Assembly (NCBI RefSeq): GCF_003610295.1
Contig: NZ_RAPV01000001.1
Location: forward strand, 2,232,001-2,296,000
DNA length: 64,000 bases
Direction: 5' to 3'
Source of the DNA: Paraburkholderia sp. BL23I1N1
GTDB lineage: Bacteria; Pseudomonadota; Gammaproteobacteria; Burkholderiales; Burkholderiaceae
Part shown: one piece after another, positions 1 through 7,822 of the stretch
Numbering within the stretch: the stretch's first letter is position 1
Layout of the letters: the number at the start of each line of letters is the position of its first letter
Made by a program: the position numbers and the translations under genes
The notes under the pieces: generated by a model
Told to the model about the DNA's origin: nothing
Seen by the model: only the letters and a program-made list of their open reading frames with translations
Databases searched by the model: none

Positions 1-26
1 GCCGGTCCTTCTGAATCAGGCAGTTT

Positions 27-47
27 GCGGGGCCACAATGGCCCCGC
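27..47 (-). terminator. Hairpin downstream of fabV
   Basis: A perfect 8-bp GC stem (gcggggcc / ggccccgc) with a 5-nt loop lies just past the fabV stop codon on the minus strand. No clear T-run follows, so it may be a weak or factor-assisted terminator. Confidence 0.45.
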
Positions 48-53
48 GAAGAC

Positions 54-1250
54 TTACATCTGTACCAGTCCGGGAATCTGCACGTCCGGATTGACGTCGG
101 CTTCATAGTCCACGCCGGCGATCTCGAATCCGAAGAGACGCAGGAAGTCGGTCTTGTAGCCGGCGAAGTCGGTGAGTTGGTAGATATTGTCGTTGGTCAC
201 CTGAGTCCAGAGTTCCTGGACGCGCGCTTGCACGGCGGGGTCGAGTTCCTTGTAATCGGCGCGCAGACGGCCTTCTTCATCGATGTGCGGCGCCGTGCCA
301 TACATGCTGTCTTTGTAGAGCCCGTAGACCTGCTCGATACAGCCTTCGTGCGTGCCTTTTTCCTTCATGACCTTGAAGAGCAGCGACAGGTACAGCGGCA
401 TCATCGGGATCGCGGAGCTTGCCTGAGTGACGACCGCCTTGAGTACGGAGACGCGTGCATCGCCGCCCTTGGCCGCGAGTTTTTCGCGGATGCCGAGCAC
501 CGTCTGATCGAGGTCTTTCTTGGCCGCGCCGATCGAGCCGTTCCAGTAGATGTCGTGCGTGATCTTTTCGCCGAGATAGGTGAACGCGGTCGTCTTCGCG
601 CCGTCGGCGAGCTCGCCGGCGTCGAGCAGGGCGTCGATCCACATCTGCCAGTCTTCGCCGCCCATGACCGCGACGGTGTTGTCGATTTCTTCTTGCGTGG
701 CGGGTTCGAGGACGGTTTCCTTGACGACTTCCTTGTCGGTGTCGATGCCGCGCAGGGTGACGGCTTTGCCGATCGGCTTCAGGGTCGAGCTGAACACTTC
801 GCCGGTTTTCGGATGCGTGCGTTTGGGCGCGGCAAGACTGTAGACGACCAGGTCGACCTGACCGAGATCGCGCTTGATGACTTCGATGGTGCGTTGCTTG
901 ACTTCATCGGAGAAGGCGTCGCCGTTGATGCTCGTGGCGTACAGGCCTTTTTCCGCGGCGAATTTCTCGAAGGCGGCGGTGTTGTACCAGCCTGCCGTGC
1001 CGGCTTTGGTTTCGCTGCCGGCGCGCTCGAAGAACACGCCGAGGGTGGCCGCGTCCGAACCGAAGGCGGCGCTGATGCGGGCGGCGAGGCCGTAACCCGT
1101 GGATGCGCCGATCACGAGCACCTTCTTCGGGCCGTTGGCAATGGGGCCGCGTGCCTTGACGTATTCGATCTGCTCTTTGACGTTGGCTTCGCAGCCGGTC
1201 GGATGGGTCGATACACAGATGAAGCCACGCACGCGCGGTTTGATGATCAT
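54..1250 (-). CDS. fabV: FabV enoyl-[acyl-carrier-protein]/trans-2-enoyl-CoA reductase (NADH)
   Basis: This 398-aa protein has the usual FabV length. FabV performs the last reduction of each round of type II fatty-acid elongation, turning trans-2-enoyl-ACP or -CoA into the saturated thioester with NADH in the cytosol. Visible marks are the N-terminal [12 protein letters not shown] start, the nucleotide-binding stretch [11 protein letters not shown] (about residues 44-54) and the FabV-type catalytic Y235-x8-K244. FabV enzymes are known to be naturally tolerant of triclosan. The ATG at 1250 is followed by the conserved N-terminus, so the start is secure. The gene stands alone, facing away from the penicillin-binding protein gene across a large inverted repeat. 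Confidence 0.96.
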   Translation of the reverse strand: MIIKPRVRGFICVSTHPTGCEANVKEQIEYVKARGPIANGPKKVLVIGASTGYGLAARISAAFGSDAATLGVFFERAGSETKAGTAGWYNTAAFEKFAAEKGLYATSINGDAFSDEVKQRTIEVIKRDLGQVDLVVYSLAAPKRTHPKTGEVFSSTLKPIGKAVTLRGIDTDKEVVKETVLEPATQEEIDNTVAVMGGEDWQMWIDALLDAGELADGAKTTAFTYLGEKITHDIYWNGSIGAAKKDLDQTVLGIREKLAAKGGDARVSVLKAVVTQASSAIPMMPLYLSLLFKVMKEKGTHEGCIEQVYGLYKDSMYGTAPHIDEEGRLRADYKELDPAVQARVQELWTQVTNDNIYQLTDFAGYKTDFLRLFGFEIAGVDYEADVNPDVQIPGLVQM

Positions 1251-1287
1251 GAAGCACCTCTTGTCAGAATTGCCGACATTATAGTTT

Positions 1288-1750
1288 GGGCCTGCTCGGC
1301 GGGGTTTTTTTGTCTGGTTGCCTTGTGGGGTTGGCCTTTGCTTGTTTTGGTTGCCTGTGCGGCGGTTTGTTTTGGCCGTGGTTTTATGGTGTTGGCCTTT
1401 CCTTGTTTTGTTAGTGGTCTATTAGCGTTGCCCCTGTGCGGGGCGGCACTTACTTTCTTTGCCGCCGCAAAGAAAGATAAGCAAAGAAAGCGGCTCAAAC
1501 CGCTAATTCTTAAGCGGGTCCCCCGCGCAGCCACGGTTGTGGTGCATCTGGAATCCGTGTTCTCGCACATTTGGCCGGCAAAGAGTAGGTGCCGCCCCGC
1601 ACAGGGGGCAACGCTAATAGACCACTAACAAAGCAAGGAAAGGCCAACACCGCAGGCAAGCAGACAAACCAAGCGCCGCACAGGCAACCAAACCAACCAA
1701 ATCCCAACACCATAAAAACCCCCACCCCAAACAAATCGCCGAGCAGGCCC
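1288..1750. repeat. Long imperfect inverted repeat (dispersed Burkholderia-type element)
   Basis: The stretch between fabV and the PBP gene folds onto itself over about 460 bp. The outer ends gggcctgctcggcg (1288-1301) and cgccgagcaggccc (1737-1750) are exact complements. Further matching blocks are tgttggcctttccttg / caaggaaaggccaaca, gttagtggtctattagcgtt / its complement, and ggggcggcacttactttctttgcc / ggcaaagagtaggtgccgcc. The loop is about 1466-1572. No convincing gene lies inside; open frames here are low-complexity Gly/Val or Asn/Pro strings. I recall similar blocks in many Burkholderia and Paraburkholderia intergenic regions, which is memory rather than a search result. Confidence 0.75.
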
Positions 1751-1792
1751 CTGCTACGATGCTGCCTTTGTCAAGCAGAACGGTAACCCCGA

Positions 1793-4330
1793 GTGAAGCG
1801 CCTGATCCCCCAATTCCTGCAGATCCTTGAAAAAGGACTAACCCAGGCGAACCAGCCCATCGCCCGGGCTCTCTGGCACCTGCGCCATCCCACGTTGCGC
1901 GGCATGGCATGGGCCTGCGCCGCGATCCCGGCGCTCTTCGTCGTGTATGTCCTCGCCCTGATCCCGTTCACGCCCAGCATCGGCGACATCCGCAAGGCGA
2001 AAATCGAGCAGCCGGCCCAGATTCTCTCGGCAGACGGCAAACTGCTGGCCGAATTCAAGCCCTCGAACCGCGAGTGGGTCAAACTCAAGGACATCTCGCC
2101 GAACGTGGTGAACGCGCTGATCGCCACGGAAGACCACCGCTTTTACCAGCATTTCGGGCTGGATTGGCGCCGCACGGCATCGGCCGCGCTGCACACGTTT
2201 TCCGGCGACCGCCAGGGCGGCTCGACCATCACCCAGCAACTCGCCCGCAATCTTTATCCGGACGAAATCGGCCGCGCGCCCACACTGACCCGCAAGATCA
2301 AGGAGGCGATCACGGCCTTCAAGATCGAGGCGCTCTACACCAAGGACGAGATCCTCGAGACCTACCTCAACACGGTGCCGTTCCTCTACAACGCCTATGG
2401 CATCGAAATGGCGGCACGCACCTATTTCGATAAATCGGCCGGCGACCTGAACGTGCTGGAAAGCGCAACGCTCACCGGCATGCTCAAAGGCAATAGCTAC
2501 TACAACCCGGTGCTCAACCCGGATCGCGCCCTGCAGCGGCGCAATACGGTGCTGGCGCAAATGGTCAAGTACGGCAAGCTCACGCCCGCGGCCTACGCGA
2601 CGCTCTCGCGCCGTCCCTTGCGCATCGATTTCGAGCGGCAGACCGAGCCGCCCGGACCCGCTCCGCACTTCGCCCAGCAATTGCGCAAGTGGCTCGCGGC
2701 ATGGGCCGATCGCAACGAATACAACATGTATTCCGACGGGCTCGTGGTGCGCACCACCATCGATTCGCGCTTGCAAACCATGGCCACCCAGGCGGTGACC
2801 TTGCAGGGCAACCAGTTGCAACGCATTGCCAACTCGGCGTGGGGCACGCGCGCCGGTTGTACGGGCGACCGCGATCTGCTGCAGACTTTCCTGCGCGAAA
2901 CGCCCGACTTTCGCGCCGCAAAAGACCCGGGCCTGACGGACGACGAGGCGCTCAAACGCGTCTCGTCCGATCGCAATCTGGTGCAGACGGTGTGCGAATC
3001 CAAGACCCGGGTGCAGGCGGACTTTCTCGCGATGGACCCGCGCAACGGTCAGATCAAAGCATGGGTCGGCAGTCGCGACTTCAGCCAGGACCCGTTCGAC
3101 CACGTCCAGCAGGCGCGGCGTCAGCCGGGCTCGACCTTCAAGCCGTTCGTCTACGCCGCGGCCTTCGAAGACGGCGCCAAACCCTCCGACACGTTTATCG
3201 ACAAGCCCGTCGAAATCCCGCTGGCCGGCGGCGAAGTCTGGCGTCCGAGCGACGAGGATGAGCCGAGCGAGCGCGCCATCAGCCTGCGCGACGGCCTCGC
3301 GTATTCCCGCAACCGGATCACGGCCCAGTTGATGGAAACGGTCGGTCCGAACAAGGTCGCGCGACTGGCGCGTGCCATGGGCGTGCGCGACAGCGAACTC
3401 GATCCGGTGCCGTCGCTTGCGCTTGGCACGAGCCCGGTGACGCTGAAGGAGATGGTCTCGGCCTACGGCACGATCGCCAACCTCGGCGGTTACGTGGAGC
3501 CGGTGATGGTCACGCGTATCGAAGACCGCAATGGCGAGGTGCTGGCCGAGTTCGCGCCGGCGTCGCCCAAACAGGAGTTGCCGGCCGCTGCCGCCCGCAC
3601 GCTCGTCGATGTGATGCGCGACGTGGTGAGCCGGGGCACGGGTTCGAGCATTCGCAGCCGCTTCGGCGTTCGCGGCGATGTCGCGGGCAAGACGGGCACC
3701 ACGCAGGGGAACGCCGACGGCTGGTTCATCCTGATCCAGCCGCAACTCGTGGCAGGGGCGTGGGTCGGCTTCAACGACAGCCGGGTGACCTTGCGTAGCG
3801 ACTATTGGGGCCAGGGGGCGCACAGCGCTTTGCCGATCGTCGGCGACTTTTTCCAGCGCGCGCAACGCTCGAAACTGATCGACAGCCGCGTCAAATTTGC
3901 GACCGACCAGGAGCCAGGCTGGTTTGAGGAACGGTCGGGCAGGTTGCGCGAGTGGTTCCAGCATCTGTTTGCGGCGCCGACGGTGAAAACGGAAGCGCCA
4001 GTTGTCACGCGCAATCCGGCGCGACACACGCCTGCTGTAACTGCATCTGCATCTTCGTCGGCGTCTGCGTCAGCGCCCGTCGCGGACGTTGAACCGAAGC
4101 CGCTCCCAGCCCAGCCGCCGCTTCTTCAAGCGCCTGTGCCAGCGAGTGGGATAGCGAGCGGGATAGCAAGCGGGGCAGCGAACGGCGCAGTCGACGGAGA
4201 GACGCACGGCAGCGGCGAGCCTGCCTTGGCACCGACACCCACGCCGGACGACATCGCGCCGTCGGACGCGGGCGGCGGCGCGGCACGCTCGCCCGTAGGC
4301 GCGTCGGCGAGCGTCAACGCGTCGCCTTGA
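1793..4330 (+). CDS. Class A penicillin-binding protein (PBP1A-like glycosyltransferase/transpeptidase)
   Basis: The 845-aa bifunctional murein synthase has one N-terminal membrane anchor (about residues 38-60) and otherwise acts in the periplasm. The GT51 glycosyltransferase domain shows EDHRF (113-117) and GGSTITQQ (142-149). The transpeptidase domain shows S447-T-F-K450, S505-R-N507 and K633-T-G-T, the three active-site motifs of this family. The C-terminus after about residue 725 is a low-complexity Ala/Ser/Pro tail with short GIAS repeats, probably disordered. The start is GTG, which puts a basic and then hydrophobic segment at the N-terminus; the ribosome-binding site is weak. It has no obvious operon partner. 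Whether it is the orthologue of mrcA or a second class A enzyme cannot be told from this window. Confidence 0.93.
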   Translation: MKRLIPQFLQILEKGLTQANQPIARALWHLRHPTLRGMAWACAAIPALFVVYVLALIPFTPSIGDIRKAKIEQPAQILSADGKLLAEFKPSNREWVKLKDISPNVVNALIATEDHRFYQHFGLDWRRTASAALHTFSGDRQGGSTITQQLARNLYPDEIGRAPTLTRKIKEAITAFKIEALYTKDEILETYLNTVPFLYNAYGIEMAARTYFDKSAGDLNVLESATLTGMLKGNSYYNPVLNPDRALQRRNTVLAQMVKYGKLTPAAYATLSRRPLRIDFERQTEPPGPAPHFAQQLRKWLAAWADRNEYNMYSDGLVVRTTIDSRLQTMATQAVTLQGNQLQRIANSAWGTRAGCTGDRDLLQTFLRETPDFRAAKDPGLTDDEALKRVSSDRNLVQTVCESKTRVQADFLAMDPRNGQIKAWVGSRDFSQDPFDHVQQARRQPGSTFKPFVYAAAFEDGAKPSDTFIDKPVEIPLAGGEVWRPSDEDEPSERAISLRDGLAYSRNRITAQLMETVGPNKVARLARAMGVRDSELDPVPSLALGTSPVTLKEMVSAYGTIANLGGYVEPVMVTRIEDRNGEVLAEFAPASPKQELPAAAARTLVDVMRDVVSRGTGSSIRSRFGVRGDVAGKTGTTQGNADGWFILIQPQLVAGAWVGFNDSRVTLRSDYWGQGAHSALPIVGDFFQRAQRSKLIDSRVKFATDQEPGWFEERSGRLREWFQHLFAAPTVKTEAPVVTRNPARHTPAVTASASSSASASAPVADVEPKPLPAQPPLLQAPVPASGIASGIASGAANGAVDGETHGSGEPALAPTPTPDDIAPSDAGGGAARSPVGASASVNASP

Positions 4331-4452
4331 CGGGGAGGGCTGGCGATCGCATCGACAAACCTGCTCCCGCCGACAACGTGCAACGCGAGCTGGACGCATG
4401 CCGCAGCAGGCCACACACGATCGACTGCCGCCTGCAGCACTGAAGGTTCGCC

Positions 4453-5570
4453 TTAGAACCGATGCGTCATGCCCACCGTCGCAAGAATCTGCTTGGTGCC
4501 GGGTGCGGTCACGGTCACACCCGGCCAGCTCACCGTAGCGGTGCCGTTGTTCTTCAGGTAGCCCGCTCGCATGTACAGACTCGTCCGTTGGGACAGCGAA
4601 TGATCGACGCCCAGCTCGATGCCCGGCGTGTTGTCATGCGCGCCGCGCACGTTGCGCTGAACGCCGGCAATCGCGATCACGTCGGCCGGGGTTGCCTGGA
4701 TCGTGGCGCCCAACTCCGCAATGCTCAGCGAATGCGCGGTGCCCAGATGCGCGGCCAGCGATCCCGCCGCGGGGTCCTTGGCGCGGTTGTACGAGTAGTT
4801 GAACTGGAAGTTCACGATGCCGATCCGGTACGCGAGCGCGCCGATGAAGTGCTCGGTGCCCAACAGGCTCAGCGAAGCGGGCAGGCCGGTAATGGTTTCC
4901 TGTCCCGGGTGTTGGTTCACGTACGCAAGACCCGCATAGAAACCGTAGCCCGAATAGGTGGCCGCCACGTTCAACATGTTGCCCGTGGTGGCCGGCACGG
5001 GCTGGCTCACCGTCGCGGCGAACGCATACATGCCGTAGAACTTCAGTCCTTTCAGATCCGGCGATTGATACATGATCGAATTGCTGGCGCGGCCGGAATC
5101 GTATTGCGTCGAAAGCGTTTGCCGGTCGACAGCGAGCACGTTGGCCGAAAACGGCGATAGCACCTCGTTCGCGCGAAACGGATCGGACGGATAGATGACC
5201 CGGAAGCTCGGCTCGTACTGACGCCCATGGTCAACGAACCGTATCTGGCGTCGCTCAGGCCGACCCATGCCTGACGATAGAAGAGCGCCGAGGTGTCGGC
5301 GAACAATCCGCCGTTGTTCACGTTAAAGCCCGTTTCGACGTTGAACTGCGCCTTCAAGCCGCCGCCCAGGTCTTCGGTGCCTTTCAGGCCGAACAGGGAG
5401 CCGGTCGAGCCGCCGCTCTTTTCCGCGTACGAATGGACGCCGCCGTTGTCCAGATACTGGATGTTCGCATCGACAACGCCGTACAAGGTCACGCTCGACT
5501 CAGCCGCCGCGGCGCCACCCGCGGCAAGAATCAGCGTGGCTCCGCAAACGCCATGATTGATAAAGCGCAT
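4453..5570 (-). pseudogene. Gram-negative porin (porin_4 family) with a frameshift
   Basis: The first part (from ATG 5570) encodes a signal peptide ending AAAAES and the typical porin opening SSVTLYGVVDANIQYLDNGG through GSLTMG. The frame then breaks at about 5222-5226, and the rest of the barrel (RQYEPSFRVIYPSD... to the C-terminal GMTHRF) continues in another frame to 4453. Restoring one C after GGG would read ...LTMGRQYEPSF..., exactly the usual family continuation, so a 1-nt deletion is the likely lesion. The terminal Phe needed for outer-membrane assembly is present. Either a recent pseudogene or a sequencing error; reads over 5222 decide. Confidence 0.85.
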
Positions 5571-5968
5571 GCATGTCTCCTCTTTTTATATCCGCCTGAT
5601 GCGGATTTGATTGCACAGTCTTGCTGCGGGGGCGAGTGCGGTCTGGATTTATCGGCCCCAACCGGTCGCGTCACAAATCGCATGACCGCGCTAATTTCAA
5701 GTCAAGTGACGGAATAAAGCCAGTGCATTATTTTTATGATGAGAGTGCAGATATTGCATGATCGGGACGGGCCGTGAAACCTTGCATAAGCCGACGAAAT
5801 CGCGCTTTTCGTCCATCACGACGCAGACTTGCGAAGTCCCGTCCCGGCACCGCCAGCCGGCGATTGTTAAGGTGCATGCAACAGTGTTTTCAGGTGGCGA
5901 GGCTGATCTTGCGGGCCCGATTGCGCATAATTTCGGGATTGGTAAAACGGTCAAAAATGTAGGCGCAT
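5571..5968. other. Intergenic region upstream of porin and lipoprotein genes
   Basis: About 400 bp between two divergent genes. It should hold the porin promoter on the minus strand and the lipoprotein promoter on the plus strand. Short open frames crossing it have no family character. A ribosome-binding-like gagacat lies just before the porin ATG on the minus strand. I see no repeat or RNA structure. Confidence 0.4.
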
Positions 5969-6340
5969 ATGTTCAACCCTGTCTCAGATCGCATGCTCGA
6001 TCAGGAGCGGGCAGCGGTCACGCTGCGACCCCGAAGCCCACTGTCCAGGCGGGCGGTCGCGCTCGTCGCGGCGCTGGCCGCGTGCGCGAGCATGGTGGGA
6101 TGCGCATCGTCGACTAACGTTGTTGCCACCGGCAAACCCGGCACTTACACGGTTGCGGCGAGCGCGACCGGCGGTCGGATGGCCTGGGCCCGTGCGCACG
6201 AGCAGGCGATAAGCGAGGCGCGCGAATTCTGCGAGCGTCGCGGCATGCAGATCAGTGTCACGACCGAAACGGTGACCGGCGTGCAGATGATGTCCGAGCA
6301 CGCATCGTCAGTGAATTTCGAATGTCATCCGAAGTTCTAA
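5969..6340 (+). CDS. Small putative lipoprotein, conserved hypothetical
   Basis: The product is 123 aa. Residues about 28-45 form a hydrophobic stretch (VALVAALAACASMVGC) ending in a lipobox-like MVGC, so the Cys is probably lipidated and the remaining about 78 residues are periplasmic. The mature part contains a run typical of small YecR/YbjP-like lipoproteins (YTVAASATGGRMAWARAHEQAISEAREFCERRG) and two further Cys residues. The first ATG gives a rather long N-terminal extension; an internal start nearer the hydrophobic stretch is possible. The function is unknown. The stop codon lies in an A-run directly before a strong hairpin. Confidence 0.7.
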   Translation: MFNPVSDRMLDQERAAVTLRPRSPLSRRAVALVAALAACASMVGCASSTNVVATGKPGTYTVAASATGGRMAWARAHEQAISEAREFCERRGMQISVTTETVTGVQMMSEHASSVNFECHPKF

Positions 6341-6346
6341 AAAAAA

Positions 6347-6374
6347 CAGCGCCAGCCGGTGAGGGCTGGCGCTG
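6347..6374 (-). terminator. Rho-independent terminator between lipoprotein and cupin genes
   Basis: A perfect 11-bp stem (cagcgccagcc / ggctggcgctg) with a 6-nt loop. On the minus strand the stem is followed by a run of eight or nine T residues, so it should terminate transcription of the cupin gene. On the plus strand it follows the lipoprotein stop immediately and may act there too, without a T-run. Confidence 0.8.
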
Positions 6375-6416
6375 AGTAATATGCGCGAGAGCGCGTTCGC
6401 CTCTCACGTGATGCGT

Positions 6417-6676
6417 TCACTGCCTGTCGAACGTGACCAGATTTTTATCTTTCGTGTCCGCCACAAAAATGGCGAGCAGTTTCGCGGGTTCCGTGTCGCT
6501 CGCGTTTTCGCTCATCGTATGATGCGCGCCGGGCTTCTCGATCCAGTGTTCGCCCGCGTGAAAGACGCGCACATCGCCTTCGTTGACACGGCTGCGGATC
6601 GCACCCGAGAGAACATAGCCGACCACAAAGGCCTGTCCATGCCGATGCGGTAGCGACTTGCCTCCGGGCGCATAGT
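6417..6676 (-). pseudogene. Cupin-domain protein, C-terminal part (gene split by transposon)
   Basis: This piece encodes the cupin barrel from YAPGGKSLPHRHGQAFVVGYVLSG to FVADTKDKNLVTFDRQ, with the metal-binding H-x-H of cupin motif 1 (PHRHGQ) and the motif 2-like PGAHH. An open frame running further upstream to 6815 reads through the transposon end and is not native. The N-terminal 59 codons of the same gene are at 32434-32611. Joined over one copy of the CATAGT repeat, the two parts give 432 nt, a 143-aa secreted cupin (…LVVDYAPGGK…). The original neighbour upstream is the CMD-family gene at 32645-33079. Confidence 0.92.
6671..6676. repeat. Target-site duplication, left copy (CATAGT)
   Basis: CATAGT directly precedes the left transposon end TGTAGCGACTTGC. 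The same six bases directly follow the right end at 32434-32439, and one copy suffices to rebuild the cupin reading frame. The duplication may be five bases plus one chance match. Confidence 0.88.
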
Positions 6677-6850
6677 TGTAGCGACTTGCATTTGAAACCG
6701 GACGTGCTTGCAATCCACGCCGCTCCCTGCTCGAAATAACTGCAACTGACGGAGCGCGCGTGCTCGCACTATCTGCAACTGTGCTTGCATTCAGCCACGC
6801 GTGCTTGCATTCCATCGCCGCGTGCTCACATTATCTGCAACTGACGGAAG
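6677..6850. repeat. Left transposon end with multiple sub-repeats
   Basis: The 174-bp end contains at least two kinds of repeated box: TGCTTGCATT/TGCTTGCAAT (about 6705, 6783 and 6802) and tgctc-N-cA-n-TATCTGCAACTG variants (about 6731-6753, 6760-6781 and 6825-6843). Arrays of short boxes at transposon ends are typical transposase-binding sites in elements with a DDE transposase plus an ATPase. The terminal dinucleotide is TG. The matching end is at 32261-32433, and a clipped copy is at 10866-10950. Confidence 0.75.
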
Positions 6851-7822
6851 TCAGATCGGCAGCCCGGCCGCGAGCATCCTGTCCCGCAACGTCGCGGTCC
6901 GCACCGGGTCCAGTGAGTTGCTGAAGAGCGCCTTGATCTCCGCCGGTTTGGCGTCGAACTGCTCCACGAGGTCTTTGACGCGATAGCCGTGACGGGTCAG
7001 GGTCGGCTCCAGGTCGTCAAGCTGACGCGACAATACGGATTCGACCAGCGCGGCTGAAACCGGCTTCTCGGCAGTGAGGTATCCGGCCTCGAACGCCAGA
7101 GCCAGATGCAACTGGATTTGTAACGGCGTGCGCGACTTGGTGGCCAGCAGGTCGATGGCTTCCTCGGTCAGAATCGAATCGACGTCGGTCCCGTCACCGG
7201 CGCACGCTCCGATCAGCCAGTGGATGTACTCGCGCTGGCTGCCGGTGATGCCGTCCAGCGAGAAGATGTCCGTGCGGTAACCGATCTCTTCCATCGTCGC
7301 ACGCCGCAAATCGTTGCGCAGTTTCGGGTGACCCGCGAGGATCACCGACAGGCTCCCGTCACCGTCCTCGACCAGCTCCATCAGGCGCTTCAGGCCCGTC
7401 AGGGTATTGCCGTTCAGGTCATGGGCTTCGTCGACGAACAATGCGACCGGACGCCTGTTCTTCTTCACCAGCTCACGCAGGTCGCGCTCGCGCTTCTCGC
7501 CCTGCGTCGGAATGCGGACCTGCTTTTCAGTCGAGAGGTCATAGAACAGCGCCGCAATGAACGTCGCCAGCTTGATGCGATGCTTCTCGATCGCGAGCGA
7601 CTTGGAGACGCTGACGCGCTTCTCATCCTCGAGCGCCTGCTGAAGCCGGCGCAGCATCATCGTCTTGCCGCTGCCGATGACGCCACATACCGCAATCAGC
7701 CGTCCTTCGAAGATTGCTCCCTTGATGTCTTTCATCAATTGCTGATGGTGCGTGGTCTCAAAGTAGCCGGCCTGATTCAGCGGCACCGTCAATCCATAAT
7801 GCTGCATCACTTCAGCTCGCAT
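6851..7822 (-). CDS. Transposition AAA+ ATPase (TniB/IstB/ExeA-like)
   Basis: The 323-aa protein has a Walker A GVIGSGKT (residues 47-54) and a Walker B ALFVDEAH with D131-E132, followed by a sensor region (SVILAGHPKLRNDLRR). It resembles the target-selection ATPases (TniB, IstB, TnsC, ExeA-like) that work with a DDE transposase. The ATG at 7822 lies inside the end of the transposase gene (11-nt overlap), so the two are co-translated. An open frame extends much further upstream, but that part is a shadow of the transposase gene in another frame. The stop lies only 174 bp from the transposon end. A deleted copy sits at 31953-32260. Confidence 0.88.
   Translation of the reverse strand: MRAEVMQHYGLTVPLNQAGYFETTHHQQLMKDIKGAIFEGRLIAVCGVIGSGKTMMLRRLQQALEDEKRVSVSKSLAIEKHRIKLATFIAALFYDLSTEKQVRIPTQGEKRERDLRELVKKNRRPVALFVDEAHDLNGNTLTGLKRLMELVEDGDGSLSVILAGHPKLRNDLRRATMEEIGYRTDIFSLDGITGSQREYIHWLIGACAGDGTDVDSILTEEAIDLLATKSRTPLQIQLHLALAFEAGYLTAEKPVSAALVESVLSRQLDDLEPTLTRHGYRVKDLVEQFDAKPAEIKALFSNSLDPVRTATLRDRMLAAGLPI

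Noticed and set aside
177..1628. Long plus-strand open frame across fabV
   Set aside because: Antisense to a well-supported fabV; composition is that of a high-GC shadow frame and its end is low-complexity repeat sequence.
1838..4027. 729-codon minus-strand open frame within the PBP gene
   Set aside because: Arg/His/Gly-rich antisense shadow of a gene with complete catalytic motifs.
5758..6117. Plus-strand open frame upstream of the lipoprotein
   Set aside because: No family signature, overlaps the better lipoprotein frame.
6677..6815. N-terminal extension of the cupin frame beginning MECKHAW
   Set aside because: This part is translated transposon end; the true N-terminus lies at 32434-32611.
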